Of a stretch of DNA of 64,000 nucleotides, positions 24,893 to 36,917 are shown in pieces. Made by a program: the position numbers and the translations under genes. The stretch lies in contig NW_020194644.1 of the NCBI RefSeq assembly GCF_002865645.1, positions 472,801-536,800 of the forward strand. Reading direction: 5' to 3'. The stretch comes from Hyaloscypha bicolor E. Its lineage: Eukaryota > Ascomycota > Leotiomycetes > Helotiales > Hyaloscyphaceae. Each line of letters begins with the position of its first letter. Position 1 is the first letter of the stretch. The notes beneath the pieces were generated by a model. The model did not search any database, was not told the origin of the DNA, and worked only from the letters and a program-made list of their open reading frames with translations.

Positions 24893-25132
24893 TATTAGTA
24901 TAGCTATTTCTTTAGGAATTATATATATAGTTACGGGATATAGTTATATAATCTTATATTTTATTAGTAACTTAACTAGTAGACTAGATCTTTTTAGGCT
25001 TAATAAATTTAGGAATTATATATTAATACTATAATATTATAATTCCTACTTCTAAATAATAACTTTATTAACTTATATAAAATAGTATTTTATAACTATA
25101 TAATAGTATTATATATTTCTAGTAAACTAATA
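24893..25132 (+). repeat. 3' LTR of the copia element
   Basis: 240 bp. It differs from the 5' copy mainly by A/G and T/C transitions and by lacking the short-repeat expansion. It is followed directly by the ATTAT target duplication. Confidence 0.88.
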
Positions 25133-27038
25133 ATTATAAATAGATTTAAATTATAGCTTTTTTTTTAAAAAAAAAATTCTTTTTTATAAATAAAATAAAA
25201 AATCTAGTAATTTATTTATATTTTTTAATAAAATATTTATAAAAGTTATAAAAAATAAAAAAGAATTATATATATTTTTTAATTATTTTTAGAAATTTAT
25301 AACTATATAATAAAAAGCTTAATAAATATCTAATTTAATATAAATTTTAGCTTTAAATAATTAATTTAAAATCTTATTAATAAATAAAATTTTATTTAAT
25401 TTCTTTATAAAAAGAACTAATAAAATAAAAGAAATTTAATTAATTTTAATAAAGTTTTTAGCTAAATTATTTTCCAAAAAATAGTTAATTTTTAGAAGCT
25501 TTTAAATAAACTATTATTAGGAAAATCAATATCTAATACTTTTAATTTCCTTTAGGCCTTTAATTTAAATCTTATAATTATATAATTTATAAAAATAAAA
25601 AATAAAAATATATTTTCCAAATTTCAGAAATAATATTTTCTATAATTACTAAAGCTTTATTTCTTTTAGTTATTATTTTCTGGGCCAGAAATAGTTTTTT
25701 TTTCTTTCGAGTTTTAAGTTCTTTATTAATTTTATAAATAAAAATTTAACTAATAATATTCTTTTTTCTTTTAATTATATAATTAAATATTATAAAAATA
25801 AAAATAACTAAATCTAATATTTATTCTTTATTAAAAATATCTTTTTACTTCTTTGGCTTTTATTTAAATATTATATTTTAATTAAACTATTAAAGTTTCT
25901 ATTTTATAATTTTATATAATTCTTTTTAATTAGTTTAGAAAAAGAAAAAACTATTTAAAAATAATAGATTTCTAGAAATAGCTTATAATAAAATCTCGTT
26001 AATTAGTATTTTTTTAATACTTTTTTTTAAATTATTTCTTTAGCTATTATTAAGAAATATTAATAATATAATTAAATTATATAAATTTAGGTTTATTTTT
26101 TTTAATTAATTAAAATATTAATATATATAATTCATTTTTTATTAAAAATAATATTATAATTTTTAAGATTTAGAATAATTATAAATATATTAATATTTTA
26201 TTTATTAATTAAAAATAAAACTTTTATATATTTTTTTAATAGATTTAGCTAGCTTTTTATTAAAACCATATATAATATAAAATAAAAAAAGAATTATAAT
26301 TCTATTTTTAAGATTTATTTTATAAACTAAATAAGCTTTATATTAGTAAAAGTATAATTATTAGTTCTAGTATTAATAAAAGAAAAAGATTTAATTTTTA
26401 ATTTTTAATTTATTTATATTAATAATATAGAATATTATAAAAGTATTTTCTTTTATTAGATAAATTAAATTAATCTTTATTTAATTTATATTATAAATCT
26501 CTAAAATAAAGACTTTTTTTTAGAAATATTTATTTTCTAGTTATATATTAGAATTAGAACCTAAATTCTTTAAATATTTTATTAAAATAAAAACTAAGCT
26601 TAGCTTAATTCTAAAAAAAGCTATTTTAGTTTTCTTATTATATTTAATATAATAGTTAAATTTATTATAATTATAATATTTAATAATTAAAAGTTTTTCG
26701 GTTTTTATAAAATATTATTTATATTTATAAAAAGATATATATTTAATAAAAGTAATTAATATAAACTTTTTAGATTCTTTTTAAAAAGCATATCTCTTAA
26801 AAATATAAGAAAATATAATACTAGAAATAAATTTAACTAAAATAGCTTTTTTTTATTTTATTTTATTAATTTTCTTATATATAACTTTAATTTACTAATT
26901 ATTAGTAATATAATATTAAATAAAATAAATAGTATTAATAAAAGAATTATTATAATATATATATATACTAATTTCTAAAGCTTTAATAAAAGCTTTTTAT
27001 TTAGTTTATATTTAATATTTTAAAAACTAATATTATTA
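25133..27038. repeat. AT-saturated relic between two retroelements
   Basis: It begins with the copia target duplication and ends at the next LTR. Composition and stop density equal those of the 13.6-18.9 kb stretch. No motif or LTR pair is recognisable. Confidence 0.65.
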
Positions 27039-27304
27039 TAATATATAATACTAGTAGGAATTAGACTAGAGCTAGTAAGGCATCTGGTATCTAAGAGAAG
27101 TATCTGGTATCTAAGTAAGGCATCTATAGTTACCTAATAGTTATATATAACCCCGAGCTTAAACTAGTATATAGGCCCGTATATAGCTTGTAATTATTTA
27201 GATCCGAGGCTCCTTTGAGATTCTCTTCTTTCTTTAGCTTTAAATTATTAAAATAGAAATAGTCTAATTATATTTTCTAGGCCCTAGATCTTATACTTGT
27301 AATA
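27039..27304 (+). repeat. 5' LTR of the 27-kb gypsy element
   Basis: It starts TAATATATAATACTAGTAGG, matching the less mutated TGATATATAGTACTAGTAGG of the right copy. It contains a CATCTGGTATCT short array (27081-27125) and ends at TCTTATACTTGTAATA. The left boundary is uncertain by about 5 bp. Confidence 0.82.
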
Positions 27305-30300
27305 TAATTCAAAGCTTACCTACTTTTTAATCCTATAGAGGATTTAAATAATATCTATTCGATTAGTTTTTAATAAGTATAGATATAATATACTATAGTT
27401 ACTTCTATACTAGTTAATTAATATTAGAATAAAAGAAAGCCCTAGAATAATTAGGTAAAAAAGCCCTGGACCGGCTAGGTAAGCAAATAGGCTAGTAACC
27501 TTACTATTAAATAAAGATCTATAAGAAAGCAAGTCCCGGAATAACTAGGTAAGTCAGAAGAAGTTATAGTATAAGATATTACTAGTATATTACTAGAAAG
27601 TAAACTAGAGCCTCTTATTAAGTCTCCTAAGAAGTTCAAATATTCTATTAATACTTATAATAAGAGAGATATTCTTTTTTAGAAAGCTAAGGAAAAAGAC
27701 AGACTTGCTTTATTAAAGGCAGATTTCCAAAAGTTATTTCGGAACCCAGAAGCTTTATATAAGAAAATTATTAAGCTAATTTTAAAGATATATAATATTC
27801 TTGCCTATAATAAGAATTATTATAATTAGCTAAGGGAAACCAAATAAGTCTTATAAAAGAATAAAGCTATTATTAAAAAGCTTATTATATAGTTTATAGA
27901 AATAACTAGTTTTCCTATTTTAGAAAATAAATATTTAATTAAACTCCCTAATTCTTTTATTTTTAAAGATATAACTAAAAATAGTATTATCTTTAATAAT
28001 TGGTTAGTTTAGATTAAGAATAAGCTCTATAGTAACTCTAATACTTACTAGATAAAGAACCTTAAGATTATTTATATTTCCGGCCAGGTAAATAGTTATA
28101 TTCTTATATTAATTTTTCTTTACCTAAACTAGAATAATTAATATATATATATATATAAGACTATTAGAGAACTATATACTTATCTAGAGAAGCTATATAA
28201 TAACTCGAATAAGGAATATAATACTTAATAAGCCTTTAAGAAGCTATTTATAAAAAAGAGCTAGACTTTTTAGGAATTTTATATTCTATTCCTGAAATAT
28301 ATAATAGATAGAAATATTAACTTATAGGACCTCAAGAATAACCTAAATAATAAGCTTACCTAGAAGCTTTAAAAGGCTATAGTTATATACTATAGTAACC
28401 CGGCTATTTATACTATAGAGTTTATATAATATTATATTATAAATAACTAGTAAATCCGAGTTTATTATAAAAAGAAAAACTAGGTATCTAAGAAAGTTAA
28501 TAAAAATATAGATAAGCTAAGTTTAGAAAATGCCTCTTATATAAAGTCTGCTTCTAAGACCCTAGTAATAGATAAGTTTATTATCTTAAAGCCCGGATTC
28601 TCAGATCTCAAATACTATAACTATAATAGATTTAGTTATATATCTAGAAACTATCTAGAGCCTAAACCTAAATATATAAAATAAGTCTTAGTAACTAAGC
28701 TAGTAATACTTATTATAAGTAAGCTATCTAAAAATATAAAATAGGGAAATGAGAATCCCTAAAGAAAGTTTTCTTTTCGGGGCTATATTATATAGATATA
28801 ATAGAAATTAATTTAAGCTAGCTACTAGGAAATAAAGTATTTATATTTCCTTATATAATTAGTAATAATAGATTAGGTATTAAGACTTTTTCTTTTATTA
28901 ATACTAAAGTAAATAGATATATTTTTATTAATTTCAAGTTTATAAAAATAATTAAATAATTTCTAGATATTAAGCCTATTTAATTAATATTACCCTATAA
29001 TATAAGAGAATTTAATAATAAGTAAGCTATATTTATTACTTACTATATTAAGCTTATATTCTTAATTAATAAATAGAAGGTTCTAGTACTTATACTAGTT
29101 ATAGGGCTAGGTAAATATAATATAATTTTAGGATAATAATAGTTTATAAATACTAGTATTCTAATTAATTATAAGAATAGAAAATTAATCTAGCTAGATA
29201 ATTAGCCTAGAAAAAAGAATTAGAATAAGGTTCTAATTATTATATATAAGAACTTCAAACCTGGAAAAAGTAATTAGTATTAAAAAAATATAAATAAAAG
29301 AAATAAAGCTATAGCTATAGATAAGTTCTAGAGACTCTAGTTTATAAAAAAGAAATTCCCTTATTCTTTTCCTAATCCGGGCTCAGAAAGCCGTATATAG
29401 TAAGAGAATTAAGCTTAATACTATAAAGAAATATAATAGCTTTAGAAAATATAAAAGTTTCTTTTAAGCTAGAAATAGAAATATTAAAACTATATTATTT
29501 AAAGAAAAGCTATAAGATCTAGTTAAGACCTATAATTAATATTATAGGTATCTTACTAGCTATTTTCTAAATAAACTTATAGAAAAAGAAAACCCTTTTT
29601 TTTATAATATTATTTTTCGAGATTAATAAAAAGCTAGAATTATAATAAGAAAACGAGTTTATTTCGGGCAAGTAATAGCCAGAAGAAATAAAGCTATAGT
29701 AGCTAGTAAGAGTCTTATTAGAAAAATTCAAGGATTTTATAAATATCTTCTTAAAAGAAGTATTAAATATCTTATTTCTATATTAATTATATAATTATAA
29801 GATTTAGATTAATAATTCTAAAGGCTTAAAGAACCTAAGGTATTTCCCGCTTTATTAATAATTAATTTATAAGTTATAGAAAATTAAGTATTTCCTTAAA
29901 AAGAACTTCTAATAAAGCTTTATTAAGCCAAGCTAGTTTTCTTTTATATCTCTGATTTTCTTTATAAAAAAGGCTAATAGAACTCTCTAATTCTATATTA
30001 ATTATTATAAGCTAAATAACTTAATATAAAAGAATTATTATTCTCTTTCTCTTATTTATAAAACCCTTATATAGCTAGATATTTAATAAGTATTTTATTA
30101 AATTCAAATAAACCTAAAATTAGAAAAACTTATAATATTCTATATAAGATATAGGGCCTATAAATATAAAGTTTTTTAGAAAGGCCTAACTAATAGCCCT
30201 ATTATATATTAGAAATATATAAATAATATTCTTTTTAATTACCTTAATATCTTTTATATAACTTATTTAGATAATATCCTAATTTACTTAAATAATTTCC

Positions 30301-32894
30301 TAAAATATAAATATTATATATAAAAGATCCTTTAGTAGCTATAGAATACCGGCGTCTAAATAAATATTAAGAAATTAGAGTTTAAGGTTATTTATATAAA
30401 GTATTTAGGTTTTATTATTTCTACTAGAAGTATTAAAATAGATCTAGATAAGATAGTAATTATTAAGAACTAGTAATTACTAAAAATAATTAAGGAAATA
30501 TAAGGCTTTCTAGATTTTTATAATTTTTATTAGTATTTTATTACGAAATATAGCTATATAGTAAAGCCCCTAATAGCTCTAATATATAAGAAAGTTTTAT
30601 TTAAATAAATAGATTAGTATTAAGAAAGTTTTATAAAGCTAAAGTGAGCTATATTCTTAGTACTAATTTTATATTACTATAACTCGAACTTTCTTATTAT
30701 AATTAAAACAGATATATTAAATAGAGTTATAGCTAGTATTCTTTTATAATAAGATCCCTAGGTAGGATTCTAGTATCTAGTAGTATTTTTCTCTAAAATT
30801 ATATAGCTAGTAAAACTAAACTATAATATCTATAATAAAGAAATATTTACTATTATTTTTTCTTTAATTAAATAGTAAGCGGAGCTAGAAGGCCTATAAA
30901 AGGCACTCTTTATAATTTATTCGAATTATTAAACTCTTAAGTACTTTATAACTATAAAAAAGCTTTTAGTAAAATAAGCTTATTAGATAAAATATCTTTC
31001 CTATTATTATTTCAAACTTATATATTAGATAAGTAAGTTAAATAAGTAAGCAGATATCCTAAGTAAGAAATATAAGAATATAATTATTTAAGATAAGATA
31101 ATAATAGCCTACTAAACCCAAATTCTCTTCCTATAATATAAGATTAATAATAATATTATACGGGATCTCTAGTTAGTTCTAATTAAGGCCTTTATAAGCC
31201 CGGCTTAGAAAAAAACCTAATATAATAGTATCTAGCTAGTAAATAAGCTATTAAGCAAGAACCGAGAGTTACCGGAGCTAGAGAAGCTATAGGATAAGGT
31301 AAGAAATAAGAAGAAAAATATTTAGGTACTATAAAATAGCCTCTTTTTATAATATAGTAAACTATTTATACCTAATAATATAATAATACCCGAGATACTC
31401 TTATATACTATTCTTATTTAGGAGGCATATATATAGCCTCTTATAAAATATCTAGAATAAGCTAAGCTTTAATAGCTTCTTTAGGTTTATTATTACTAGT
31501 CAGGCTAAGATATAAATATTAATTAGTATAGAAATAATTATTATACTTATTAATAATCCTATATCTCTAGAAATAAGAAGCCAGGGCTTTTATATTTATT
31601 ACTAGTTCCTGACTGTTCTTAATAATATATATTAGTAGATTTCAAGAAGTATCTAGAGAATAGAAATAAATATAATATAATAGTAATCTTTATTAATTAC
31701 CTAGATAAATACCCTATTATAATTCCTATTTAAGATATAGTTATAACTAAAGAAATAGTACTTCTTTTCCTTATTTATATAATTTACTAAATTAGTATCC
31801 CGGAAACTATAGTATTTAATTAAGGGCTCTAGTTTATATTAGATTTCTAAAGCAAGTTCTATAAGTATATTAGTATAAAGCTCAAGTTATTAATTACTAA
31901 TTATCCCTAAACTAATAGCTAAATAAAGATTATTAATTAGTATTTTTACTAATAGCTATATTTCTATATAAACTATTACTAGGATAATTAGAATAAATAG
32001 ATAGTAATAATTAATTACTAGTAAGTAGCTCTAGTTTATAAGACTATAGGCTAGTTCCCATTTCTTATAGAAAAGGGCTATAAACTATAGACCTTATTTA
32101 ATTAGGAAACCCAAGTATAATTAGATATCCCGAAAAAAAAGCTAAATAAATAAAAAGTAAAAGCTCTAGTAATATGGCTCTATAAATTATAGTAAAGAAT
32201 ATAGGAAAATATAATATAAATATAAGAATATTATATTACTTAAGCTAATAAGTACTATAGACTAGTAGACTTTAAAGTAAGAGATAAGATATAGATTATT
32301 ATAAAATACTAGAAAAATAATTATCCGAGCCACAAGCTAGTTTACTAAATAAAAGAACTATATGAAATTCTGGAATAAGTAGGATATTTCTTTAGGCTTA
32401 AGCTACTAGAATTAATAAGAATATATCCGGTATTTTATATAGAAAAGCTATATAAAGACCTAGATAATCCTCTTTCCGAATAAGCGAATCCAAAGCCTCT
32501 ATTATTAGAACTATAAGACAGAGAAATAGAATATAAAGTTTAAAAAATACTAGTAGTAAAGCTATTTTATAGGAAGCTTAAGTATTAAATTTATTAGAAA
32601 GAATAGAATCCAGATCCGAAATAGTATCTTGTATTCTTATTAAGTAATAGTACCCTAGTTCTTTAGAGCTTTTATAATAAGAACCTCGAATAGCCAGAAT
32701 TACCCCAGAACTTCTCTTATTAATTAGATTATACCAAGAATAATATATTACTAGAACTATATAATACGGACAGAAATCCTTACAAGTTATATATAAAAGG
32801 CCCTGGCCTTTAATATATAACTTATAACTTGAAAATTTAATAAGAACTTTTAAAGCTTGGAAACGAGCTTATTTTAAGGAGAGAAGTAATATTA

Positions 32895-33160
32895 TGATAT
32901 ATAGTACTAGTAGGGGTTAGACTAGAGCTAGCAAGACATCTGGTATCTGAGAGAGATATCTAGTATCTGAGTAAGATATCTATAATTATCTAATAGTTAT
33001 ATGTAATCCCGAGTTTAAGCTAGTATATAGGTCCATATATAGCTTGTAATTATTTAGATCCGAGATTCCTTCGAGATTCTCTTCTCTCTTTAGTTTTGAA
33101 TTATTGAAATAGAGATAGTCTAACTATATTTTCTAGGCCCTAGATCTTATACTTATAATA
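32895..33160 (+). repeat. 3' LTR of the 27-kb gypsy element
   Basis: It keeps the TG start (TGATATATAG) that the left copy has lost to TA. Most differences between the copies are transitions. It contains the ATCTGGTATCTGAG array at 32937-32980. Confidence 0.82.
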
Positions 33161-35095
33161 AATATTACTTTTTATAAATAATTATAAAAAAAAATATAAA
33201 ACTTTTAAAATATTTAATTAAAATATATTTAAAGCTTATTAAAATCGCGGCAAGTATTTTATATTTTATTAGAATTAGAATATAACTTCTTTAAATAGAA
33301 ATATATTTCTAAAAACTAATAATATTAATTCGAATTATTTTTATTTAAATAAAAATTAGTTAGAATAAAAGTACTATTTATAAGTTTATTAGAAATATAA
33401 TTAATTTTAAGATTTTCTATAAAAAATATAAAATAATATTTTTTATAGCTTATTTTTAATCTAAATTAGTTAGTTATTAAAGATAATATAATTTCTAATA
33501 AAAAGAATTAGATTTAAAAGCTTAATAATTCTAGTATTTCAAAAGAAATATAAAATATGAGAGATTTTAAATAGAAATAAATAAGAAATAAATCGAAATT
33601 TTTTAAAAAAGAATTTAAAATAGCCAGAATTATAAAAATAATAAAAATAAATAAAATAGAAATAGTTAGAGCTATTATAAACTAATTTATTATAGCTATA
33701 TAATATTTAATATTTAAAACTAAAATATTAGGCTTTTTTATTTATTTATATAATTCTTTAATTATTAATTTTTAGAAGCTTTATAATAAAAATAAAAATA
33801 TTTATAAATTTTCTAGAAATACTAATAAAATATTTAATTTAAAAAGAGATATTAATAAAAAAAATTTAAAGTAATAAAATTTTTTTTAAAAAAAATATAA
33901 TAAAGAAAAAATATAATAAAGAAAAAATATAATAAAGAAAAAATATAATAAAGAAAAAATATAAAAATAATAATTAGATTACTAGTTTATAATTATTTAT
34001 TATTCTAGAATTTAATTAAAAAAAACTTAATATATTATTAATATATATTTAATCTTTCTAAAAAAGAATTAAAGCTTTTACTTTTATTATTTTAAAGTCT
34101 ATTATTTATATTCTAATAATTTTAAATTAGTTTATTTAAAATATTTTATAGAATTTAAAAAAAATAAACTTTAAATATTATTATAAATATAATATTTAAT
34201 ACTTAGTTTTTTTAAATATCTCTAATATATTTTAAATATATTTTTCTAATAAAATAATTATATTATATATATTTAAAAAATATTTAAATATTTAATTAAA
34301 TATCCAAATCTTTAATAAATTATAATAGTATTTTAATAATTTTAGCTAATATTTTTTATTTTTTATTATTTTTTTAATTTTTTATTTCTTTTTAGCTTAA
34401 TACTTTTAATATATAAGATTTTTAAATCTTTAAGCTTTAGCTATTATAAATATAATTTATAAGAATTATAATAATTCTATTTAGGTCCCTAAAATTAATT
34501 ATAATTTTGGTAAAAAGCTTAAATTAAATATAAATAATTATTCTTCTAATAAAGTATTATATTATTTATAAGCTTAAAAAGGTTTTCTTATTTCTTATAA
34601 TTATAATATTAAATAATAAAGAAATATTTTATTTTATTTTTAAACTATTAATAATTATTTATTAAAGGAAATATTTAGAATAAAAGAAAAGTATATTTAA
34701 GAAAGAATAAAGTATTTTTAGAGCTATTTTAAGATATAAAATATAGTAAATTATGACTTTAGGGTTCGGGAATTTATAAGCAGGTGACTTCTTAGCCTTT
34801 ATAATATAAGAGAGAAAATTTACTTGAGTCTTAGATATATATTTCACTTAATTATAATACTAAGAAGTATTTAGTCTCGCTTCTAAGCTTCTATAAGCTT
34901 TATACTTCTCTTCTGAAATTGAATATAATTCTAGAAATCTCTTGTATTTATATATAATATAACTTTTACCTAGTAATTTAGTAACCTGGTATTTGGTTTA
35001 TTTTTGTTTATTTTACCTGAGAATCTTTAATAGTAATATTTATAATTAGATAAGATAAAATTCATCTTTATTATATATCTCAGTTAAATATAGTT
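33161..35095. repeat. AT-saturated relic at the right edge of the first block
   Basis: Continuous A+T-rich sequence ends abruptly near 35,095-35,110, where ordinary composition resumes. A short open minus-strand frame (34662-34847) has no recognisable homology. It includes the tandem repeat at 33,892-33,966. Confidence 0.65.
33892..33966 (+). repeat. 16-bp tandem repeat, about 4.5 copies
   Basis: The unit AATAAAGAAAAAATAT is repeated head to tail almost without variation, inside otherwise irregular AT-rich DNA. It is either younger than the RIP mutation or protected by already lacking mutable C and G. Confidence 0.85.
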
Positions 35096-35375
35096 TATAG
35101 AAAGGTTGGGTGCTGTTTATATACCCTGTACTTGCACCCGTCTCCTTAGGTGAGATCATGTGACACCTTACTCACGTGCGATATAATGCCACAAGTTAGC
35201 ACTCACGAGGATATCACACCGCTATTCTAATTCGTCGTTCATCTTTTGCAGTTGGTTACGTCACTAAAGACCAATCTTTCTCAACGTCTTTTTATTGGTG
35301 GCAGGCACATGCGTCCTGCGAGATTACCCCTAAACACGTTGAGTGGGAAAATCTGAGAGCAAAAGATAGCAGAAG

Positions 35376-35687
35376 ATGGCCATGTGGGAAACACTCGCCT
35401 CTACAGATTATTTTCTGCAAAGCTCTCAGCTCTGCAGAAAGTTCTCCGCAGAACACTCGACTCCGCAGAACACTCGACTCCGCAGATCTTTATCTGCAGA
35501 ATACTCGCCTCCACGACGCTCCGCTGTGAGTGCCCATCCTAGACACACGAGACCTGTTTGGCCAAGACTGTTTTCGAGACGGGCGGCCCCACAATCAATC
35601 AAAGCTATCAACCCTCCTCCCAAACGAAGAAGCGAAAGGTTAAGCAGGAGGATGACTAGATGGGCAGAGACATCTCGTGGAAAGTGA
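35376..35687 (+). CDS. Small basic uncharacterised ORF (103 aa)
   Basis: This ATG-started frame is Arg/Ser/Pro-rich. It includes a DNA tandem repeat (ACTCCGCAGAACACTCG, about two copies near 35,446-35,482) that gives SAEHS/SAEYS-like residues, and a basic end (PPPKRRSERLSRR). No family is recognised. The overlapping minus-strand frame 35426-35623 is also open, so coding is uncertain. Confidence 0.22.
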   Translation: MAMWETLASTDYFLQSSQLCRKFSAEHSTPQNTRLRRSLSAEYSPPRRSAVSAHPRHTRPVWPRLFSRRAAPQSIKAINPPPKRRSERLSRRMTRWAETSRGK

Positions 35688-35892
35688 CTTCACCGCCGCT
35701 CCAAGTGTGCGAAAGAATCGCATATGAAGGTAAATTGGAGTAGAACTCATGTAGCTCCAACGTTGTGGTGTCGATGAGTCTCATGATTGTGGACTGGGCG
35801 GACAGCCTCTGAAGAAAGCGGTCACTAACACCCGACCCAGCAGCCTGGCTCGTCTGAGGGACTTGCTACAATTTCAGATACTTCGAGCGTTT

Positions 35893-35909
35893 GGGGGTGG
35901 GGGGGGGGG
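35893..35909 (+). repeat. Poly-G tract
   Basis: A run of five G, one T and then eleven G. It is a likely hypervariable or assembly-sensitive site and a possible G-quadruplex. Confidence 0.8.
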
Positions 35910-36323
35910 CTCCTAGCACTATGTTGAAGGGTTTGAAGTGAGGCTGCAATGGAGACAATTGCGAATCTGTGTCGGTCAGTCGGAGCCAAAAAGCTCAGCT
36001 GCACGTGAGATTCTGAAAGCCAGGTTATTGGACGCCACCCGATTTCCGGCTTGGACGACGCTGCTCAAATGGGCCGCTTTGTACACGGGACCAAGAATCA
36101 TCTTTTTTATCGGAGTTGTTTTAGTGCGAAGGGAGGAAGGGAGAGAAAGTTGAAACTGAAGAGTTACAGGTGAGTCAATAGACATGCCATTTGCAAAGTC
36201 ACCAACAGAACCGCTTTAACAGTACTCAAGACAAGAGTTCCAGCTCCGAAATCTACGTTCATCCAGCACCCCCCAAGTCACTTCAACCAATTCTCAACCT
36301 TTCCTGTATTGGAAAGGCGGACA

Positions 36324-36725
36324 TTAAGCTTCCCTCAAGTCAGCTTCTAAACACTTGGTGATGTAAAGACCAATCGGAGATGGGTTCCAAACCTGGAAAT
36401 ACTTCAAGTGAGTGTCCCCGCTCGCCTTCAGTTCGAAGCTGACAGCTATTCCAGCGAGGCAAGGGAACATTCCAATGCGGAACGAATTACCAGATGCAAC
36501 TGTGGATGTGCCATAATCAATCTTGACACTGGGGGTACTGGCGTAGGAGGTTGCGGCTGACGCTACACCGTAGGAAGTTCTTGTTGAGTTCCATATCTCT
36601 GATTCGACTTCCGATCTAGAAGTGTAGATTTTCCAACTCTGCAGCTCTTGAGTGATCGGCTTGTATTTTTGTTGACAATCTGTGGTATTATTGATGCGTA
36701 CTATTGTATTACATAATTGAGACAT
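36324..36725 (-). CDS. Uncharacterised ORF (133 aa) downstream of the oxidase gene
   Basis: An ATG at 36725 opens a frame with ordinary amino-acid use: Ser/Thr-rich (SYGVASAATSYASTPSVKIDY), then GNSFRIGMFPCLAGIAVSFE and YFQVWNPSPIGLYITKC. It lies on the same strand as the multicopper oxidase, 192 bp beyond that gene's proposed stop. No domain is recognised and there is no clear signal peptide. It may be a real short gene, the last exon of something longer, or a remnant. Confidence 0.35.
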   Translation of the reverse strand: MSQLCNTIVRINNTTDCQQKYKPITQELQSWKIYTSRSEVESEIWNSTRTSYGVASAATSYASTPSVKIDYGTSTVASGNSFRIGMFPCLAGIAVSFELKASGDTHLKYFQVWNPSPIGLYITKCLEADLREA

Positions 36726-36917
36726 TAACGACAATGACAAAAAGAATCCTCATTCTTATCGCACTAATGGAAACTCCTTCGATGAGAGCATGCCAATATG
36801 TTGCGCTGAAATGCTATCAAAGAACGGGAGACGGCACAGCTGCATCATGAAAAGATCTGGGTATAAACTCAAACTCCCGGGCCCAGACTTCCAGCTTCCA
36901 ACATCGTGGGTCAAAGC

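Larger units (their letters stand above)
18893..25132 (+). mobile_element. Ty1/copia LTR retrotransposon, RIP-inactivated
   Basis: This 6.24-kb element has direct LTRs (18893-19178 and 24893-25132). The LTR ends are TATTAGT...ACTAATA, the mutated form of TG...CA, and both sides carry the 5-bp target duplication ATTAT (18888-18892, 25133-25137). Despite many stops, the plus strand keeps pol in copia order. An integrase C-terminal region includes KAINNSMRPNSII at about 22,597-22,640. RT is at about 23,200-23,750 with IFNSRFINKIKNKG and LQTNN, the decayed LQTDD motif. RNase H is at about 24,465-24,500 with NSKSLYKCL from DSKSLYDCL. Integrase before RT defines Ty1/copia. Damage is mainly substitution (Asp to Asn, Gln or Trp to stop), with little frame loss, as expected of RIP. 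No autonomous activity is possible. Confidence 0.88.
27039..33160 (+). mobile_element. Chromodomain Ty3/gypsy LTR retrotransposon, RIP-inactivated
   Basis: This 6.1-kb element is bounded by direct LTRs of about 266 bp. Plus-strand order is gag with a CCHC knuckle whose cysteines now read Tyr (28613-28654, YYNYNRFSYISRNY), protease INTKVNRYIF from the DTGANGY type (about 28,895-28,925), RT with YLDNIL (30264-30281), and RNase H KTDILNRVIA from ETDASNRVIAG (about 30,700). The integrase core lies around 31,620-32,250 (FINYLDKYPIIIP), and a C-terminal chromodomain-like region with EYKVQKIL and NPDPEQYL is at about 32,525-32,650. Integrase after RT defines Ty3/gypsy; the chromodomain places it among chromoviruses, which commonly integrate into heterochromatin. 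Stops and Cys to Tyr changes are RIP-type. I could not assign a target duplication unambiguously because the flanks are repetitive. Confidence 0.86.
35096..36323. other. Left part of second gene island, no firm gene
   Basis: Composition is ordinary. It contains one small ORF described separately, a G-tract (35893-35909) and short repeats around 35,446-35,482. Another open frame, 35938-36153, has no domain. No RNA gene was seen. Confidence 0.45.

Noticed and set aside
33892..33966. Tandem array as a possible CRISPR array
   Set aside because: The repeats are contiguous without spacers, and the organism is a fungus.
34662..34847. 61-codon minus-strand open frame at the block edge
   Set aside because: No homology seen and composition driven by AT-rich sequence.
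13561..35095. AT-rich block as a mitochondrial DNA insertion
   Set aside because: No mitochondrial gene, tRNA or group I intron motif is seen, whereas LTR retrotransposons with target duplications are present.
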